A stretch of DNA of 64,000 nt, from positions 2,223,203 through 2,287,202 of the forward strand of contig NZ_KV440949.1 of the NCBI RefSeq assembly GCF_001636315.1, in the 5' to 3' direction. Source of the DNA: Neobacillus mesonae (lineage in GTDB: Bacteria; Bacillota; Bacilli; Bacillales; Cytobacillaceae). The notes beneath the pieces were generated by a model, which saw only the letters and a list, made by a program, of their open reading frames with translations, was not told where the DNA came from and did not search any database. Positions within the stretch are counted from its first letter, which is position 1. Every line of letters starts with the position of its first letter. The translations under genes and the position numbers were made by a program. Of this stretch, positions 26,839 through 36,539 are shown piece after piece.

Positions 26839-28293
26839 TTATTTTCCTCTCAATCTCCCTTTTAACTTCGATACTATAAGAGTAACATCTTCTTTAGATA
26901 TAAATCCCATTAAAATGTTTAATAAGATATATACAAGTATAAGAAACAGATTTAGTGGAATTTCAAACCACACAATATCAATCATATTTCCAATTACATA
27001 ATATATAGGGAATATAACTATAAAAACTAAACCGTATTTATAAGGTAACAATATGCTTATGCCAATATCATAGTGTTTTTTTCCTGCTAAATAGTAAATA
27101 ATATTCATTAAAATATACGCAAGAACTGTGGATAAGGCAGCACCAAAAATTTTAAACACAGGAATTAATACAATATTTAATAAAACATTAACAACTGCAC
27201 CCAGAAAAGCTATACCAGAATTTGTCCACATTTTATTTGAAATATGGAGACCTAACCCATAAAATGAACCTAATCCCCACAGAAAATATGAAATGGCAAT
27301 AAGTGATACAAGGTAGTAAGCACCCTCATATTCTGATGTCCCTAATATGTTTACTCCTAATTTTGCAAATATTGATAATCCAAAAACACAAAACCACCCT
27401 ATTAAATTATAATATTTAAACATTTTTTGTATCTTGTATTTTCCATCGTGTTGGCTATATACCTGAAATTTATATGGTGTAAATATTTTATTAAAAGGAA
27501 TCAAAAAGACAGGTTGAATTAACATTCCAATATTATACGCTAAAGAATAAATACCAACAGCACTTAAGTTAATTAACTCTTTAATAAAATACCGATCAAT
27601 CAAAGTTAAAATCCAAGCGGAAATTTGTCCAGGAATCAGTCCAATGCCATATAATAATTGTTCTTTTAATTCTTTTTTTCCAAAGGTGAACATTATATGT
27701 TTTAAATCTATTAATATTATTACGGTTAATAACAACAAATAAGAGTAAAACTGTGCATACAATATTCCATCTATCTTATAATCTTTGATAACTAAAAAAT
27801 AAATAGAGAATACTAAAACAAGTATTATTTTACTTACAAGAATTAAACTGGATTTTAAGGCCTTATAAATCATTGAATAATAAGTTTCAAAAATCGTTAT
27901 TAAACTTAGCATAAAAGAGTTTAATAAAATATATTGAATGTAAAAAACGCCATTAACATCATTTTCAAATAGAGAATTTGCAAAAAAAGGACTTACACAT
28001 TTACCTATAATTAAAATTAAAATTCCCCAAATAAAAGAAAATGTTAAGGTTATATTTTTTACCCTATTTTTGTCTTCATATTCATAAAGAAATCTGCTCA
28101 TACCTGCGAAGATACTAAGATTAATAAATATTGATAATAATCCTTGAATAGAAGTAATAATGTTATATTGACCAAATTCGTCTATACTCAAGTTACCTGT
28201 ATATAGAGGAATCAAAAAAAGATTAACAATATTTACACATATCGAACAAATCAGATAAATACTACCGGTTTTTACTAAATTAGTTTTTTTCAT
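26839..28293 (-). CDS. Polysaccharide flippase (Wzx, MATE-like fold)
   Basis: 484 residues with about 12-14 membrane segments. It starts MKKTNLVKTGSIYLICSICVN with ..LFLIPLYTGNLS.. and FGQYNIITSIQGLL, the common beginning of Wzx/PST exporters, and later carries YFIKELINLSAVGIYSLAY. It moves undecaprenyl-linked repeat units across the membrane for the Wzy polymerase. It ends one base before the GNAT gene. Confidence 0.9.
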   Translation of the reverse strand: MKKTNLVKTGSIYLICSICVNIVNLFLIPLYTGNLSIDEFGQYNIITSIQGLLSIFINLSIFAGMSRFLYEYEDKNRVKNITLTFSFIWGILILIIGKCVSPFFANSLFENDVNGVFYIQYILLNSFMLSLITIFETYYSMIYKALKSSLILVSKIILVLVFSIYFLVIKDYKIDGILYAQFYSYLLLLTVIILIDLKHIMFTFGKKELKEQLLYGIGLIPGQISAWILTLIDRYFIKELINLSAVGIYSLAYNIGMLIQPVFLIPFNKIFTPYKFQVYSQHDGKYKIQKMFKYYNLIGWFCVFGLSIFAKLGVNILGTSEYEGAYYLVSLIAISYFLWGLGSFYGLGLHISNKMWTNSGIAFLGAVVNVLLNIVLIPVFKIFGAALSTVLAYILMNIIYYLAGKKHYDIGISILLPYKYGLVFIVIFPIYYVIGNMIDIVWFEIPLNLFLILVYILLNILMGFISKEDVTLIVSKLKGRLRGK

Positions 28294-28303
28294 AATTGGA
28301 ATT

Positions 28304-29401
28304 TTACACCTGTTTGTTTAAAATTCTCTTGGAATATTCAAAGAGCTTCTTTATTCTTCTGCCTTTTTTAGCATCTGTATTCCATAGGTCAAGTTGGTAA
28401 ACCAACATAAAATCATCAGTCCACTCAAACTTCCATGGATACCTTCCTGCACCAAAATCAAAAGTATTTGATATTTGATGTTCAAATATATACAGCATCA
28501 TTTCATAATTAATTACTTTTCCCACGCTATATTTAAAATAGTTAGGATCATACGCAGTATTCCAAGAATGTAATACTCCTTTATATAAATAACAAGTATC
28601 ATAAATTATTAGCTTTCCATCTTTATCTTGTATCATAAATGTGATTACATTTTTATTATTACTATATAATTTATCCAAAAACCCATAAAATTTTTGATCC
28701 TCATACAAGCTACGCCTATCTTTTCTTCCTTCAACCGCTTTTAAATATTCTTGAGTTTTTTTATGCAACTCACTAATTTTCTCTAGTACATTTCCCTCAT
28801 TACCCTTAATTATATTAAAGGAATAATCAAATTCTCTTTTTAGCTTGTTTCTATACTTTTTAGCACTAGATGTTACAAACTTCTGTTTATATTCATCCCA
28901 ATTTTTAAATTGTTTAAATTTTAATTGGGGGCATTCTATAAGATATTTTAGATTTGCATTGTACATGTTTTGTTTCAATAGAAATGCAGCAAGCTTTGAA
29001 TTGTTTTTTATATGGGTAAGGTTTAACCTATCCCATAAATGTTTATTTTGATCAATACAATTAAACATTTCCTTAACTATGGTTAATTCATTATTATTAT
29101 GTCTGTTTAGTACAACTCCAAGGAAATCGCCTTTCCCTAGAAAACCTAATGTATTCCATTCCAAAAACATTCTTTTCTCTTTCTTTATTATAAATGGACC
29201 AATCCCTACTATTTCTGCTTCTTCGTATACGCAAATAACAAACAGACTTTTATCTTTATCATTTTTATAAACATCCCACCATGCTTTGGCGTATTCAAAA
29301 GTACTATAATAGGTTATATCTTCATCCAGTTCCTGAAGCTTTTCCCAATCTTTTTCTAATTTATAAAACTCATTAGTTGTGGTTATTATTTTCGATAACA
29401 T
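28304..29401 (-). CDS. CelD/BcsL-type GNAT acyltransferase (Acetyltransf_6)
   Basis: 365 residues with a FemAB/CelD-like double-GNAT pattern: EEAEIVGIGPFIIKK, FLGKGDFLGVV, the SSAKKYRNKLKRE helix, LIIYDTCYLYKGVLHSWNTAYDP and FDFGAGRYPWKFEW. Members acylate sugars in exopolysaccharide assembly or transfer amino acids. Ten bases separate it from the flippase and eleven from the upstream glycosyltransferase. The call is good at superfamily level. Confidence 0.8.
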   Translation of the reverse strand: MLSKIITTTNEFYKLEKDWEKLQELDEDITYYSTFEYAKAWWDVYKNDKDKSLFVICVYEEAEIVGIGPFIIKKEKRMFLEWNTLGFLGKGDFLGVVLNRHNNNELTIVKEMFNCIDQNKHLWDRLNLTHIKNNSKLAAFLLKQNMYNANLKYLIECPQLKFKQFKNWDEYKQKFVTSSAKKYRNKLKREFDYSFNIIKGNEGNVLEKISELHKKTQEYLKAVEGRKDRRSLYEDQKFYGFLDKLYSNNKNVITFMIQDKDGKLIIYDTCYLYKGVLHSWNTAYDPNYFKYSVGKVINYEMMLYIFEHQISNTFDFGAGRYPWKFEWTDDFMLVYQLDLWNTDAKKGRRIKKLFEYSKRILNKQV

Positions 29402-29412
29402 TGCTTTCTCCT

Positions 29413-30501
29413 CTATTTCTCAAGTAAAGTGTTATAAACACGTTTTACTTTTTCGGCATAGTCATTGTTTCCCAGATCTCTTAACAAACTCTTGAATTGA
29501 TTATAATTTTCAATTACTTCGGTCACTTTAGTTAGCAAATCATCCTGATCCCTTGTATTAAAAATAATGGTCCCTTCCGGTCTCTCCACTATGTCACTTG
29601 CTATTGTTGGTATATGAAAATATAGTGCCTCCCTAACTGATATAGCGTCCCCATCAGTGTTCGTGGGTCTAATAAATATAGATGCCAATTTTATTATAGG
29701 AAACATTTCTACCTTTTCAGTTACGAATAAAAAACTATCTTCTAGCTGGAGGTTTTTAATTTCCTTTTTAAGCCGTTGGAAATATTTCCCATTTTCTATT
29801 TGAGGTAAGAAAAATATAAAGCCAGCTTTAATCCCTTGCTGCCTTAAAGAAGATAATAGTTCAATACACATATCAATACCGTACAAATCTTCATTCTTAT
29901 AAAATCTAATCCCTGACGCATTTGCAGTTAAAACAATTTCGTGTGCCGGTAAGAAATCCGTTACTATTTTCGGGATAACATCCTCATCCAAAGGACGAAT
30001 AAAGGCTGGAATAACTGTTATCTTATCATGATTACATCCAAATTTAATAAGCTTCGTTTTTTCATTATTACCAACTGCAATAAAATGATCACCCAACATT
30101 AAAACTGATTTTACAATCCCTTTTTTTATAAAGTTAAAATTTTCTATTTCATCTCTAAAACTATGAAAAGTAAAGCAAACCTTCGATTTTTTTACCTTTC
30201 CGATTATTATTAATAAGAATCTTATAATCCAATTATGGGAATGATAATGGATTATCTTATTCTTACCAAACAATAACAACTTTAGTAAAAATAGTACTTT
30301 GCTTCCTGAAAAAAGGTAAGGTGGTTTTTTTATTTCAGCTTTGCCTTGTTTACTATCATCAAAAATAGCAAATTCCTCTTTGGTGTTCATCATTAAGAAG
30401 TGACCTAAACGTTTTAAATGAATTGATAGTCCACCAATGGGTGGTGGATATGGCCCTATTATTAATATTTTCTTTTGTAAATAGTTATTTGTTTCTTTCA
30501 T
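29413..30501 (-). CDS. Family 4 glycosyltransferase
   Basis: 362 residues, GT-B fold. KKILIIGPYPPPIGGLSIHLKRL is the classic GT4 N-terminus, IIHYHSHNW and CFTFHS follow, and IFIRPTNTDGDAISVREALYFHIPTIAS is the donor-binding EX7E region (E in REAL). It adds one sugar of the repeat unit at the cytoplasmic face. It is the first gene after the internal terminator at 30543-30574, so its expression should depend on read-through or antitermination. Confidence 0.88.
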   Translation of the reverse strand: MKETNNYLQKKILIIGPYPPPIGGLSIHLKRLGHFLMMNTKEEFAIFDDSKQGKAEIKKPPYLFSGSKVLFLLKLLLFGKNKIIHYHSHNWIIRFLLIIIGKVKKSKVCFTFHSFRDEIENFNFIKKGIVKSVLMLGDHFIAVGNNEKTKLIKFGCNHDKITVIPAFIRPLDEDVIPKIVTDFLPAHEIVLTANASGIRFYKNEDLYGIDMCIELLSSLRQQGIKAGFIFFLPQIENGKYFQRLKKEIKNLQLEDSFLFVTEKVEMFPIIKLASIFIRPTNTDGDAISVREALYFHIPTIASDIVERPEGTIIFNTRDQDDLLTKVTEVIENYNQFKSLLRDLGNNDYAEKVKRVYNTLLEK

Positions 30502-30542
30502 ATTAGGCTTTTTTCTCCCATTTACTTTTTAAGCAAGGCTAT

Positions 30543-30574
30543 AAAAAATTCACTAATTTCTTTAATTAGTGAAT
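30543..30574 (-). terminator. Intrinsic terminator inside the EPS operon
   Basis: ATTCACTAATT and AATTAGTGAAT form a perfect 11-base stem with a 5-base loop, followed on the minus strand by TTTTTTATAG. It lies in the 119-base gap between the heparinase-like gene and the next glycosyltransferase. Confidence 0.8.
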
Positions 30575-30620
30575 CAGGTATGTTAACGCAACAAAATGTA
30601 TAGGTAAATGTTAAATACAA

Positions 30621-32582
30621 TTAGAATTTGATAAAAGTTGTATAACATAAATTTCCTTCACTCAGAGTAGTAGAGATTTTATTACTTTGCACCTTTACCC
30701 CATAACTCGGAGAAATAAAGGTCTCTGTTATTGAAATGTCATTATCAAAAACCACTTCAATATGATCATTTAGAATGATATGTCGATTATTTATTTTTCT
30801 AAGTTCTAAATTTTCATTTAATATCCAATTTAGTTTACTTTCATTAAATTTATTTACAGAGTCTTTTATAAATAAGGTTTTATTAATAAAATTGTAAATA
30901 ATTTCTCTCCTATGGATTATCCCGTACTCCTTTTCAAATCCATCATGCTCTCCTATAAAGATAACTTCATCATCGTTTTGTTCAAACTTGATGAGTTTAG
31001 TGTTTGCATTGTTTAATATTCTGAATAATTGCCTTTCCTCGATCTGATGCTGTTCTGAATTATTAACTTGGAGAGTATTATGATAGCCGGTACCTCTAAA
31101 CAAATTCCTTTGCTCAAAATCTGAAGTATAAACAAACGTTCCTGGATCAATGAAAATATCCCTTCCATCAATTTGAAGTTCAATACTTAATTGATCATTG
31201 TGGTTATGCCCTTCAATCCCGGGTTTCCATACACTACCACACCGAATTAACAGATAGATTCTTTCGTCCCTAATGAGATAGTAACCCATTTCTGCATAAA
31301 TCTTAGAAATTAAATTTTTTTCTTGTAAATAACTATAGTCCTTAATTTCACCAAATAACCATAGGGCATCTATTCTCTCAGATCCTGCAAAATATCTAAA
31401 ATCATTTCTATCGAAATATTCTCCAGCTACCCCCAAAATATGTCTGTGGTCTCTTTTCTCTTCTGTTCCAAAGCGAGAAAGAATATGCAATCTCCCATTA
31501 TCGGCATCTCCTATCTGAGGAGCAAGACCATTGTCTTTAGTATAATGCATAATAAATTCACACATTTTTTCCAGTTTATCCATATAAACTTTAGGAAATG
31601 TTATCCCATTACTTTCAGCTAATATTGTTGTACTTAAAAATAATTCAGTTACAAGTCGATGATATGGGATTGAGGCTTCAAAATCGGTGCCCTCTGAATT
31701 TACCTGATAATCCATTTCCTTAATAAGACCTTTAACCCCTTTATCTAGCCATTTCTTCGAATGTTTGTCAAATCCATTAAAGAAAATCCCTAGCCAAGTC
31801 AATCCGACTAAATTTGATAAATAGTGATTGTTACCATGCCCATTAACAAGACGCTCTAAATTATTTATTATAAACCTTCCAGATAAATACAAATGTTTAT
31901 AAAACATAACCCAAAAATCAGAAGATAAAACTTTTGAATTTTTAAAATAATAGGATCCTATTATCCAATTTATGTTACGAATAGATACATCCATGGTACA
32001 AGTCCAATTTACTCCAATCGCGACAGGGTTCTCTTTTATCCAATCATCAATTTGACTCATAAATTCAATAGCATATTTTTCATTTCCGGTTAACCAATAT
32101 GCTTGCCCTAATGTTGGTATATGTTGAAACCGTGATAATTCCCATGGAACCTTCACATCTGAGTTATTTGACAGATCTACTGTTTTAATCTTCTTAAAAT
32201 ACTCTTGTGGCCAAGTAAATCCAGTTTTAAAATCTTGATGCCAATTTATTTTTTCCCCAAGACTCTTTTTTCCACTACCTAGAAGGTCGAATATATGTTC
32301 ACAAATTTGTTCAGCTTGATAAATAATTTCTTTTTCTATTTTCAAGGAACGCAGTGTATGAGTATAGTAGTCCTTATTTGTAACTTTAAAAAAGAAATTT
32401 TCATTAGGAGTAAAGTCTTTAAATTTACTATTAGGAAAATCAATAGGGCGTTTATCCAAAATTTTTGCAGATAATGAATGATATAACTGGTTATAAATTT
32501 TTTGGCTAATCTTCTTCAAAACTTCATTAAACTTGTATTTCCCTTTAGCATACTTATATTGATAAAGAAATTTATTTATCAT
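30621..32582 (-). CDS. Heparinase II/III-family polysaccharide lyase
   Basis: 653 residues. The N-terminal half is an alpha-toroid with LTGNEKYAIEFMSQIDDWIKE, WTCTMDVSIRNINW and GHGNNHYLSNLVGL; the C-terminal half is the beta-sandwich with GHNHNDQLSIELQIDGRD (catalytic-type His) and IDPGTFVYTSD. This is the usual two-domain form found in many EPS loci. No signal peptide is recognised, so it may act on lipid-linked or nascent polymer, or be exported otherwise. It could trim polymer length. ATG 32582 follows GGGAGTACAAG. Confidence 0.88.
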   Translation of the reverse strand: MINKFLYQYKYAKGKYKFNEVLKKISQKIYNQLYHSLSAKILDKRPIDFPNSKFKDFTPNENFFFKVTNKDYYTHTLRSLKIEKEIIYQAEQICEHIFDLLGSGKKSLGEKINWHQDFKTGFTWPQEYFKKIKTVDLSNNSDVKVPWELSRFQHIPTLGQAYWLTGNEKYAIEFMSQIDDWIKENPVAIGVNWTCTMDVSIRNINWIIGSYYFKNSKVLSSDFWVMFYKHLYLSGRFIINNLERLVNGHGNNHYLSNLVGLTWLGIFFNGFDKHSKKWLDKGVKGLIKEMDYQVNSEGTDFEASIPYHRLVTELFLSTTILAESNGITFPKVYMDKLEKMCEFIMHYTKDNGLAPQIGDADNGRLHILSRFGTEEKRDHRHILGVAGEYFDRNDFRYFAGSERIDALWLFGEIKDYSYLQEKNLISKIYAEMGYYLIRDERIYLLIRCGSVWKPGIEGHNHNDQLSIELQIDGRDIFIDPGTFVYTSDFEQRNLFRGTGYHNTLQVNNSEQHQIEERQLFRILNNANTKLIKFEQNDDEVIFIGEHDGFEKEYGIIHRREIIYNFINKTLFIKDSVNKFNESKLNWILNENLELRKINNRHIILNDHIEVVFDNDISITETFISPSYGVKVQSNKISTTLSEGNLCYTTFIKF

Positions 32583-32612
32583 AACTTGTACTCCCTATTT
32601 AAAAACTCTAAC

Positions 32613-33782
32613 TTATTGCTTAAATTCATTTTTTATTTTTTCAAGAATTATACGTTGATTAGTTGCCATATCGAAATAATCTTGATAAGTACTCTTTATT
32701 TCTTTATATTGTTTATTGTGATAGAGATTTTTAACCTTATCAATCCAGTCTTTTTGTGATAACTTTATAAAGTCGCTCTTTCCAAAAGCAGCAATTAAAT
32801 CATCTATAACTCCAATTTCACCATCGTAAAGTATTGGGACGTTCTGACTTAGATACTCTGCAATTTTTGTTGGTGCTGCTACTTTATTTACAATACTATT
32901 ATTTCTAATCACTAAACCTAAATCACTTAAGTTTAAATAATATTTAACCTGGTCATACTTGACAGACCTTATTGAAACATCATCCTTTATTAAATGAGGA
33001 ACAGAAATTCTACCATTTGTTAATATTAACAACTTAGCAGAATTTATTTCTGTTTTGATACTAAGAAAGACATCAAAAAGACTATTAATACTTTGCCATG
33101 CTGCAACGGAACCTATATATATTAGATAAAAGTTCTTTGGATTATAGTTAATCTCTTTTTTTATTTCAGCTAATTGACCTTCTTCTAGATTATGATATGA
33201 ATTAAGAGTTGGTACTATAAAATATTTTCTTTCTGTTGAATAATTATAATTTTCTAATAAATAATCCCTTAAGTTATTTGTTACAAAAGAATAAATATCA
33301 CAATTATCCTTTGCATATAAAACAGCATTTTTTTTAACTCTTTTATTCAAACTATAAATTAAGTTATTTTTACCTCTAAAATCTAACTCTTCTACAGGTA
33401 AACCGCGATTATCGAATAATATTTTTTTGTTTGTAAAATCCTTAAATGCTTTGTGCGCAATATACGTAGATAGTTCACCTCTACAGTGTATTAACAATGG
33501 CTCATCCTTTTTAAACTTTGATTCTATACTCATTTTTAGCCTAATGGCATCTAAATTTAGTTGTAAAAATGTTAAGGGGGGTAAAGAACTAAATGTAATA
33601 AAATTATTTAGGAACCCAGAAATTTTTTTTTCTACTTCTTCCTTTTTAAAAAAAGTTTCATGATTTCTAAATAAGTACAGGTTCACTTTATAATCATTTT
33701 TTAATAAACTTAGATACTCCAATACCTGAGAATTAAAAACCATAGTGTTATCTTCTCTATACACAATATAAATAATCTGCAT
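32613..33782 (-). CDS. Glycosyltransferase, GT-B fold (GT4-like)
   Basis: 389 residues. Starts MQIIYIVYRED; LLIHCRGELSTYIAHK and LIYIGSVAAWQSINSLFDVF are GT4-like nucleotide-sugar domain entry motifs, and the acceptor side ends in NKVAAPTKIAEYLSQNVPIL, where PTKIAEYL replaces the classic EX7E. Thirty bases before the heparinase-like gene. The sugar is unknown. Confidence 0.78.
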   Translation of the reverse strand: MQIIYIVYREDNTMVFNSQVLEYLSLLKNDYKVNLYLFRNHETFFKKEEVEKKISGFLNNFITFSSLPPLTFLQLNLDAIRLKMSIESKFKKDEPLLIHCRGELSTYIAHKAFKDFTNKKILFDNRGLPVEELDFRGKNNLIYSLNKRVKKNAVLYAKDNCDIYSFVTNNLRDYLLENYNYSTERKYFIVPTLNSYHNLEEGQLAEIKKEINYNPKNFYLIYIGSVAAWQSINSLFDVFLSIKTEINSAKLLILTNGRISVPHLIKDDVSIRSVKYDQVKYYLNLSDLGLVIRNNSIVNKVAAPTKIAEYLSQNVPILYDGEIGVIDDLIAAFGKSDFIKLSQKDWIDKVKNLYHNKQYKEIKSTYQDYFDMATNQRIILEKIKNEFKQ

Positions 33783-33816
33783 TTATTCCCCTACCTCATG
33801 TAACATTCTAAACCCT

Positions 33817-34971
33817 TTAAATTATTTGGTCTTTTGTTATACCGTTATGTCTGTTAATGTAAAAATCCTGCATCCATTCTGATACTGTCTTAATGTCATA
33901 TCCAGCCTTTATTATTTTATCTCTAGTAGTTTCTCTATTTAAACAATTAGAGAAGTCCAGAATCTCTTTTGCCCAAGCTTGGGGTCCTATCGATAAAGGG
34001 AGAAATTTAATATTTCCTGTAATATCTGTTTCAGTAGTAATCGCATCGGACATAACACACTTAAGTCCAGCTGCTTGCGCCTCAACCCCAACTACAGGTA
34101 AGCCTTCAAAGTGTGATGGCATAACAAAGATATCCATCGCCTGCATTAATCCAGCAATATCAGATCTTTTCCCCAGGATTTTAACTTTATTATTTAAATT
34201 TAGCAGATTGACCTTCGATTCTATTTCATTTCTTAATACACCTTCACCTATTAGTAAAAGAACACTCTCTGGATTAATTTTAACTAATTCATTAAAAATA
34301 TCTATTAAATAGTCATGATTTTTTTGATAATAAAATCTTCCCACGTGGCCTATTACTAGCTTATTATCTAATTTTAATGACTCTCTATACACTTTTCGCC
34401 TGTCTTCATTATAATCATATAATTTAGAATCTATAGCATTGTGAATTATTTTTACTTTTTTTTCTGTAATATTTTTTTTACTAAACATCCATTCAGCTGC
34501 CTTCTCTGAACAAGAAAAATACTCGTTAGAAACCCTTTCTATAGGTAGTTGTAGTATATTCGTTACAACCCCTGTTAAACCTTGTCTAGCACGTGCTAAA
34601 TGACTATGAGCTATACAACATTTAACTCCATGTCTCCTTGCAATTGGCATATAAATAGAAGCGGTATTTGTCATATGGCCATGGACTACCTTAAATTCTT
34701 GGTGCTCCTTAAAAAAGGCTTTTAAGGCTTTTATATATTGGAAAATCTTATGATAATTGGTTTTTGTGGTAGTTTTTATTACTGGCATCTCAAATATCCT
34801 ACCACCTAATGATCTAATTTCTTCATTGTAATCTGCTTCTTCTCCATAATGCGCTAAAAAATCAAACTGCACTTTCGATCTATCAATATTCCTGTAGATA
34901 TTCATTATTAACGTTTCAAGTCCCGCTCTTTCCATTCGCCCCACAACTTGTAATACCCTGATTGGTGCCAT
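33817..34971 (-). CDS. Family 4 glycosyltransferase (EpsF-like)
   Basis: 384 residues. RVLQVVGRMERAGLETLIMN at the N-terminus, HGHMTNTASIYMPIARRHG, VIGHVGRFYYQKNHDYLID and FVMPSHFEGLPVVGVEAQAAGL identify a GT4 enzyme very close in type to EpsF of B. subtilis. It probably acts after the initiating phosphoglycosyl transferase. It sits 18 bases after the epimerase gene in the operon. Confidence 0.9.
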   Translation of the reverse strand: MAPIRVLQVVGRMERAGLETLIMNIYRNIDRSKVQFDFLAHYGEEADYNEEIRSLGGRIFEMPVIKTTTKTNYHKIFQYIKALKAFFKEHQEFKVVHGHMTNTASIYMPIARRHGVKCCIAHSHLARARQGLTGVVTNILQLPIERVSNEYFSCSEKAAEWMFSKKNITEKKVKIIHNAIDSKLYDYNEDRRKVYRESLKLDNKLVIGHVGRFYYQKNHDYLIDIFNELVKINPESVLLLIGEGVLRNEIESKVNLLNLNNKVKILGKRSDIAGLMQAMDIFVMPSHFEGLPVVGVEAQAAGLKCVMSDAITTETDITGNIKFLPLSIGPQAWAKEILDFSNCLNRETTRDKIIKAGYDIKTVSEWMQDFYINRHNGITKDQII

Positions 34972-34989
34972 TGTTACCCTCCAAGAAAT

Positions 34990-35883
34990 TTATTTACTAC
35001 TTAAAGAATTTAAATCTTTTTTGCTTATTGTTTTTATAGTTTCTTCAAAAGGGATAGTTTCATAACCACATAATCTATTGTTAATCAAAGTGCCGGGACA
35101 ACCCGGCATTTCTCTATCGTAGACAAACGATCCAAAAACCTTTCGTAAGGTTTCAGACTTATTAAGTCCTATTTTAATAAATATGTTTAGTATTTTTGTT
35201 GATTTAATTTCCCTACCATGAGCCTTAGCTATATGCTCTACTAGTTTAGTCGTATTTACATACTCCTTATTTTGAGGAAAATACAGTCCTCCAACACCAT
35301 CTTCAATTAGCTGACGAATAAATTCCGATAAATTATCTATATATATCATACTCCGCTTATTTTCTATATCAGGAAAAAATGGTAGCCTTAAAGCTAAATT
35401 TTCTAGCCTCCTATAATTACCTGGACAGCCCTTTCCATAAACTATTGGTGGCCGGAGAATCACCACTTTAAAATCATCGGATTCAATTTCCAATAAAAGC
35501 TTTTCTGCTTCATATTTTGACTGTGCATACCGAGTTTTTGGTACAGGAATAGTATTTTTTGTAATATATCCTGTCTCTTTACCATAAACACCCATTGTAC
35601 TTAGAAATATAAATTGCTTAACGCCTTCTTGTTTTGCCTTTTTGGCGAGTTCCATTGTTAAATCTCTGTTTATTTTAAAATAATTAGATGTATCATTTTC
35701 TCTAATATGAACAATAGCAGCGGTATGAAAAATGACATCATAGCCAATAAATGAACTTTCCTTCCAACGACCATCTCTTACACTAATAGCATTTACAAAA
35801 TACTTATCAGGATATTGTGAAACCCACTTTTGAAATGAAGTACCTATATAACTATTAATACCTGTAATAAGTATCTTTTTCAT
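34990..35883 (-). CDS. NAD-dependent sugar epimerase/dehydratase (extended SDR)
   Basis: 297 residues. It shows ITGINSYIGTSF (a GxxGxxG variant), TAAIVHIRE, STMGVYGKE with catalytic Ser, YAQSKYEAEK (YxxxK) and RPPIVYGKGCPG. Relatives act as UDP-sugar 4-epimerases or reductases of 4-keto sugars. It overlaps the phosphoglycosyl transferase gene by four bases (ATGA), a pairing common in loci where the SDR prepares the donor for that first transfer. The scrap at 17628-17736 is from the same family. Confidence 0.88.
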   Translation of the reverse strand: MKKILITGINSYIGTSFQKWVSQYPDKYFVNAISVRDGRWKESSFIGYDVIFHTAAIVHIRENDTSNYFKINRDLTMELAKKAKQEGVKQFIFLSTMGVYGKETGYITKNTIPVPKTRYAQSKYEAEKLLLEIESDDFKVVILRPPIVYGKGCPGNYRRLENLALRLPFFPDIENKRSMIYIDNLSEFIRQLIEDGVGGLYFPQNKEYVNTTKLVEHIAKAHGREIKSTKILNIFIKIGLNKSETLRKVFGSFVYDREMPGCPGTLINNRLCGYETIPFEETIKTISKKDLNSLSSK

Positions 35884-36539
35884 CGTAAAACATTCTCCTC
35901 TTTAGCACTTGCTGCTTCTGTAGATCCTAAATTTATATCAACTAAACACTTATTGAAATATTTATCTTCCCCAAATAATACAACACTAATAGTCCTAATA
36001 ATTATTTTCAAATCAAGCCACAGGCTGAAATGCTCTACATAATAAACATCTAGTATATATCGATCCTCTAGCGAGAGATAAATATTGCCACTTACTTGTG
36101 CTAGCCCTGTCATTCCAGGATTTATATTAAGTCTTTTAGAAATTTCATCCGTATAATCAGCAAGTGATGCTACACGTTCAGGACGTGGTCCAACAAGACT
36201 CATTTCTCCTTTTAATACATTCAGCACTTGTGGGATTTCATCAAGTTTACTTCTTCTAAGAAACCTGCCAATTGCGGTAATACGATCATCATCTTTCGTT
36301 ACTTCTTGGCCTTTGACCATTTTTTCTGACCCAGGTTTCATAGTCCGAAATTTGTAAACCTTAAAAATTTTCTTGTTTAACCCCGGTCGGTCTTGTAAGA
36401 AAAACACAGGACCTGTTGAAGTTGCCTTAATTAAAATTGAGATTATCAACCATATTGGAAGAAACGGAATTAAAACAATTAAGGAAACTACGATATCAAA
36501 CAAACGTTTAATTAACTTTTGAAATTTCTTATCCTCCAT
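35880..36539 (-). CDS. Initiating phosphoglycosyl transferase (EpsL/PglC-type)
   Basis: 219 residues. A single re-entrant N-terminal helix (residues 10-38, KRLFDIVVSLIVLIPFLPIW) is followed by the catalytic core: VYKFRTM, SKLDEIPQVLNVLKG with the DE dyad, and LVGPRPE. It transfers sugar phosphate from a UDP-sugar to undecaprenyl phosphate, starting the repeat unit. It overlaps the formyltransferase gene by one base and the epimerase by four. Similar in type to B. subtilis EpsL. Confidence 0.92.
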   Translation of the reverse strand: MEDKKFQKLIKRLFDIVVSLIVLIPFLPIWLIISILIKATSTGPVFFLQDRPGLNKKIFKVYKFRTMKPGSEKMVKGQEVTKDDDRITAIGRFLRRSKLDEIPQVLNVLKGEMSLVGPRPERVASLADYTDEISKRLNINPGMTGLAQVSGNIYLSLEDRYILDVYYVEHFSLWLDLKIIIRTISVVLFGEDKYFNKCLVDINLGSTEAASAKEENVLR

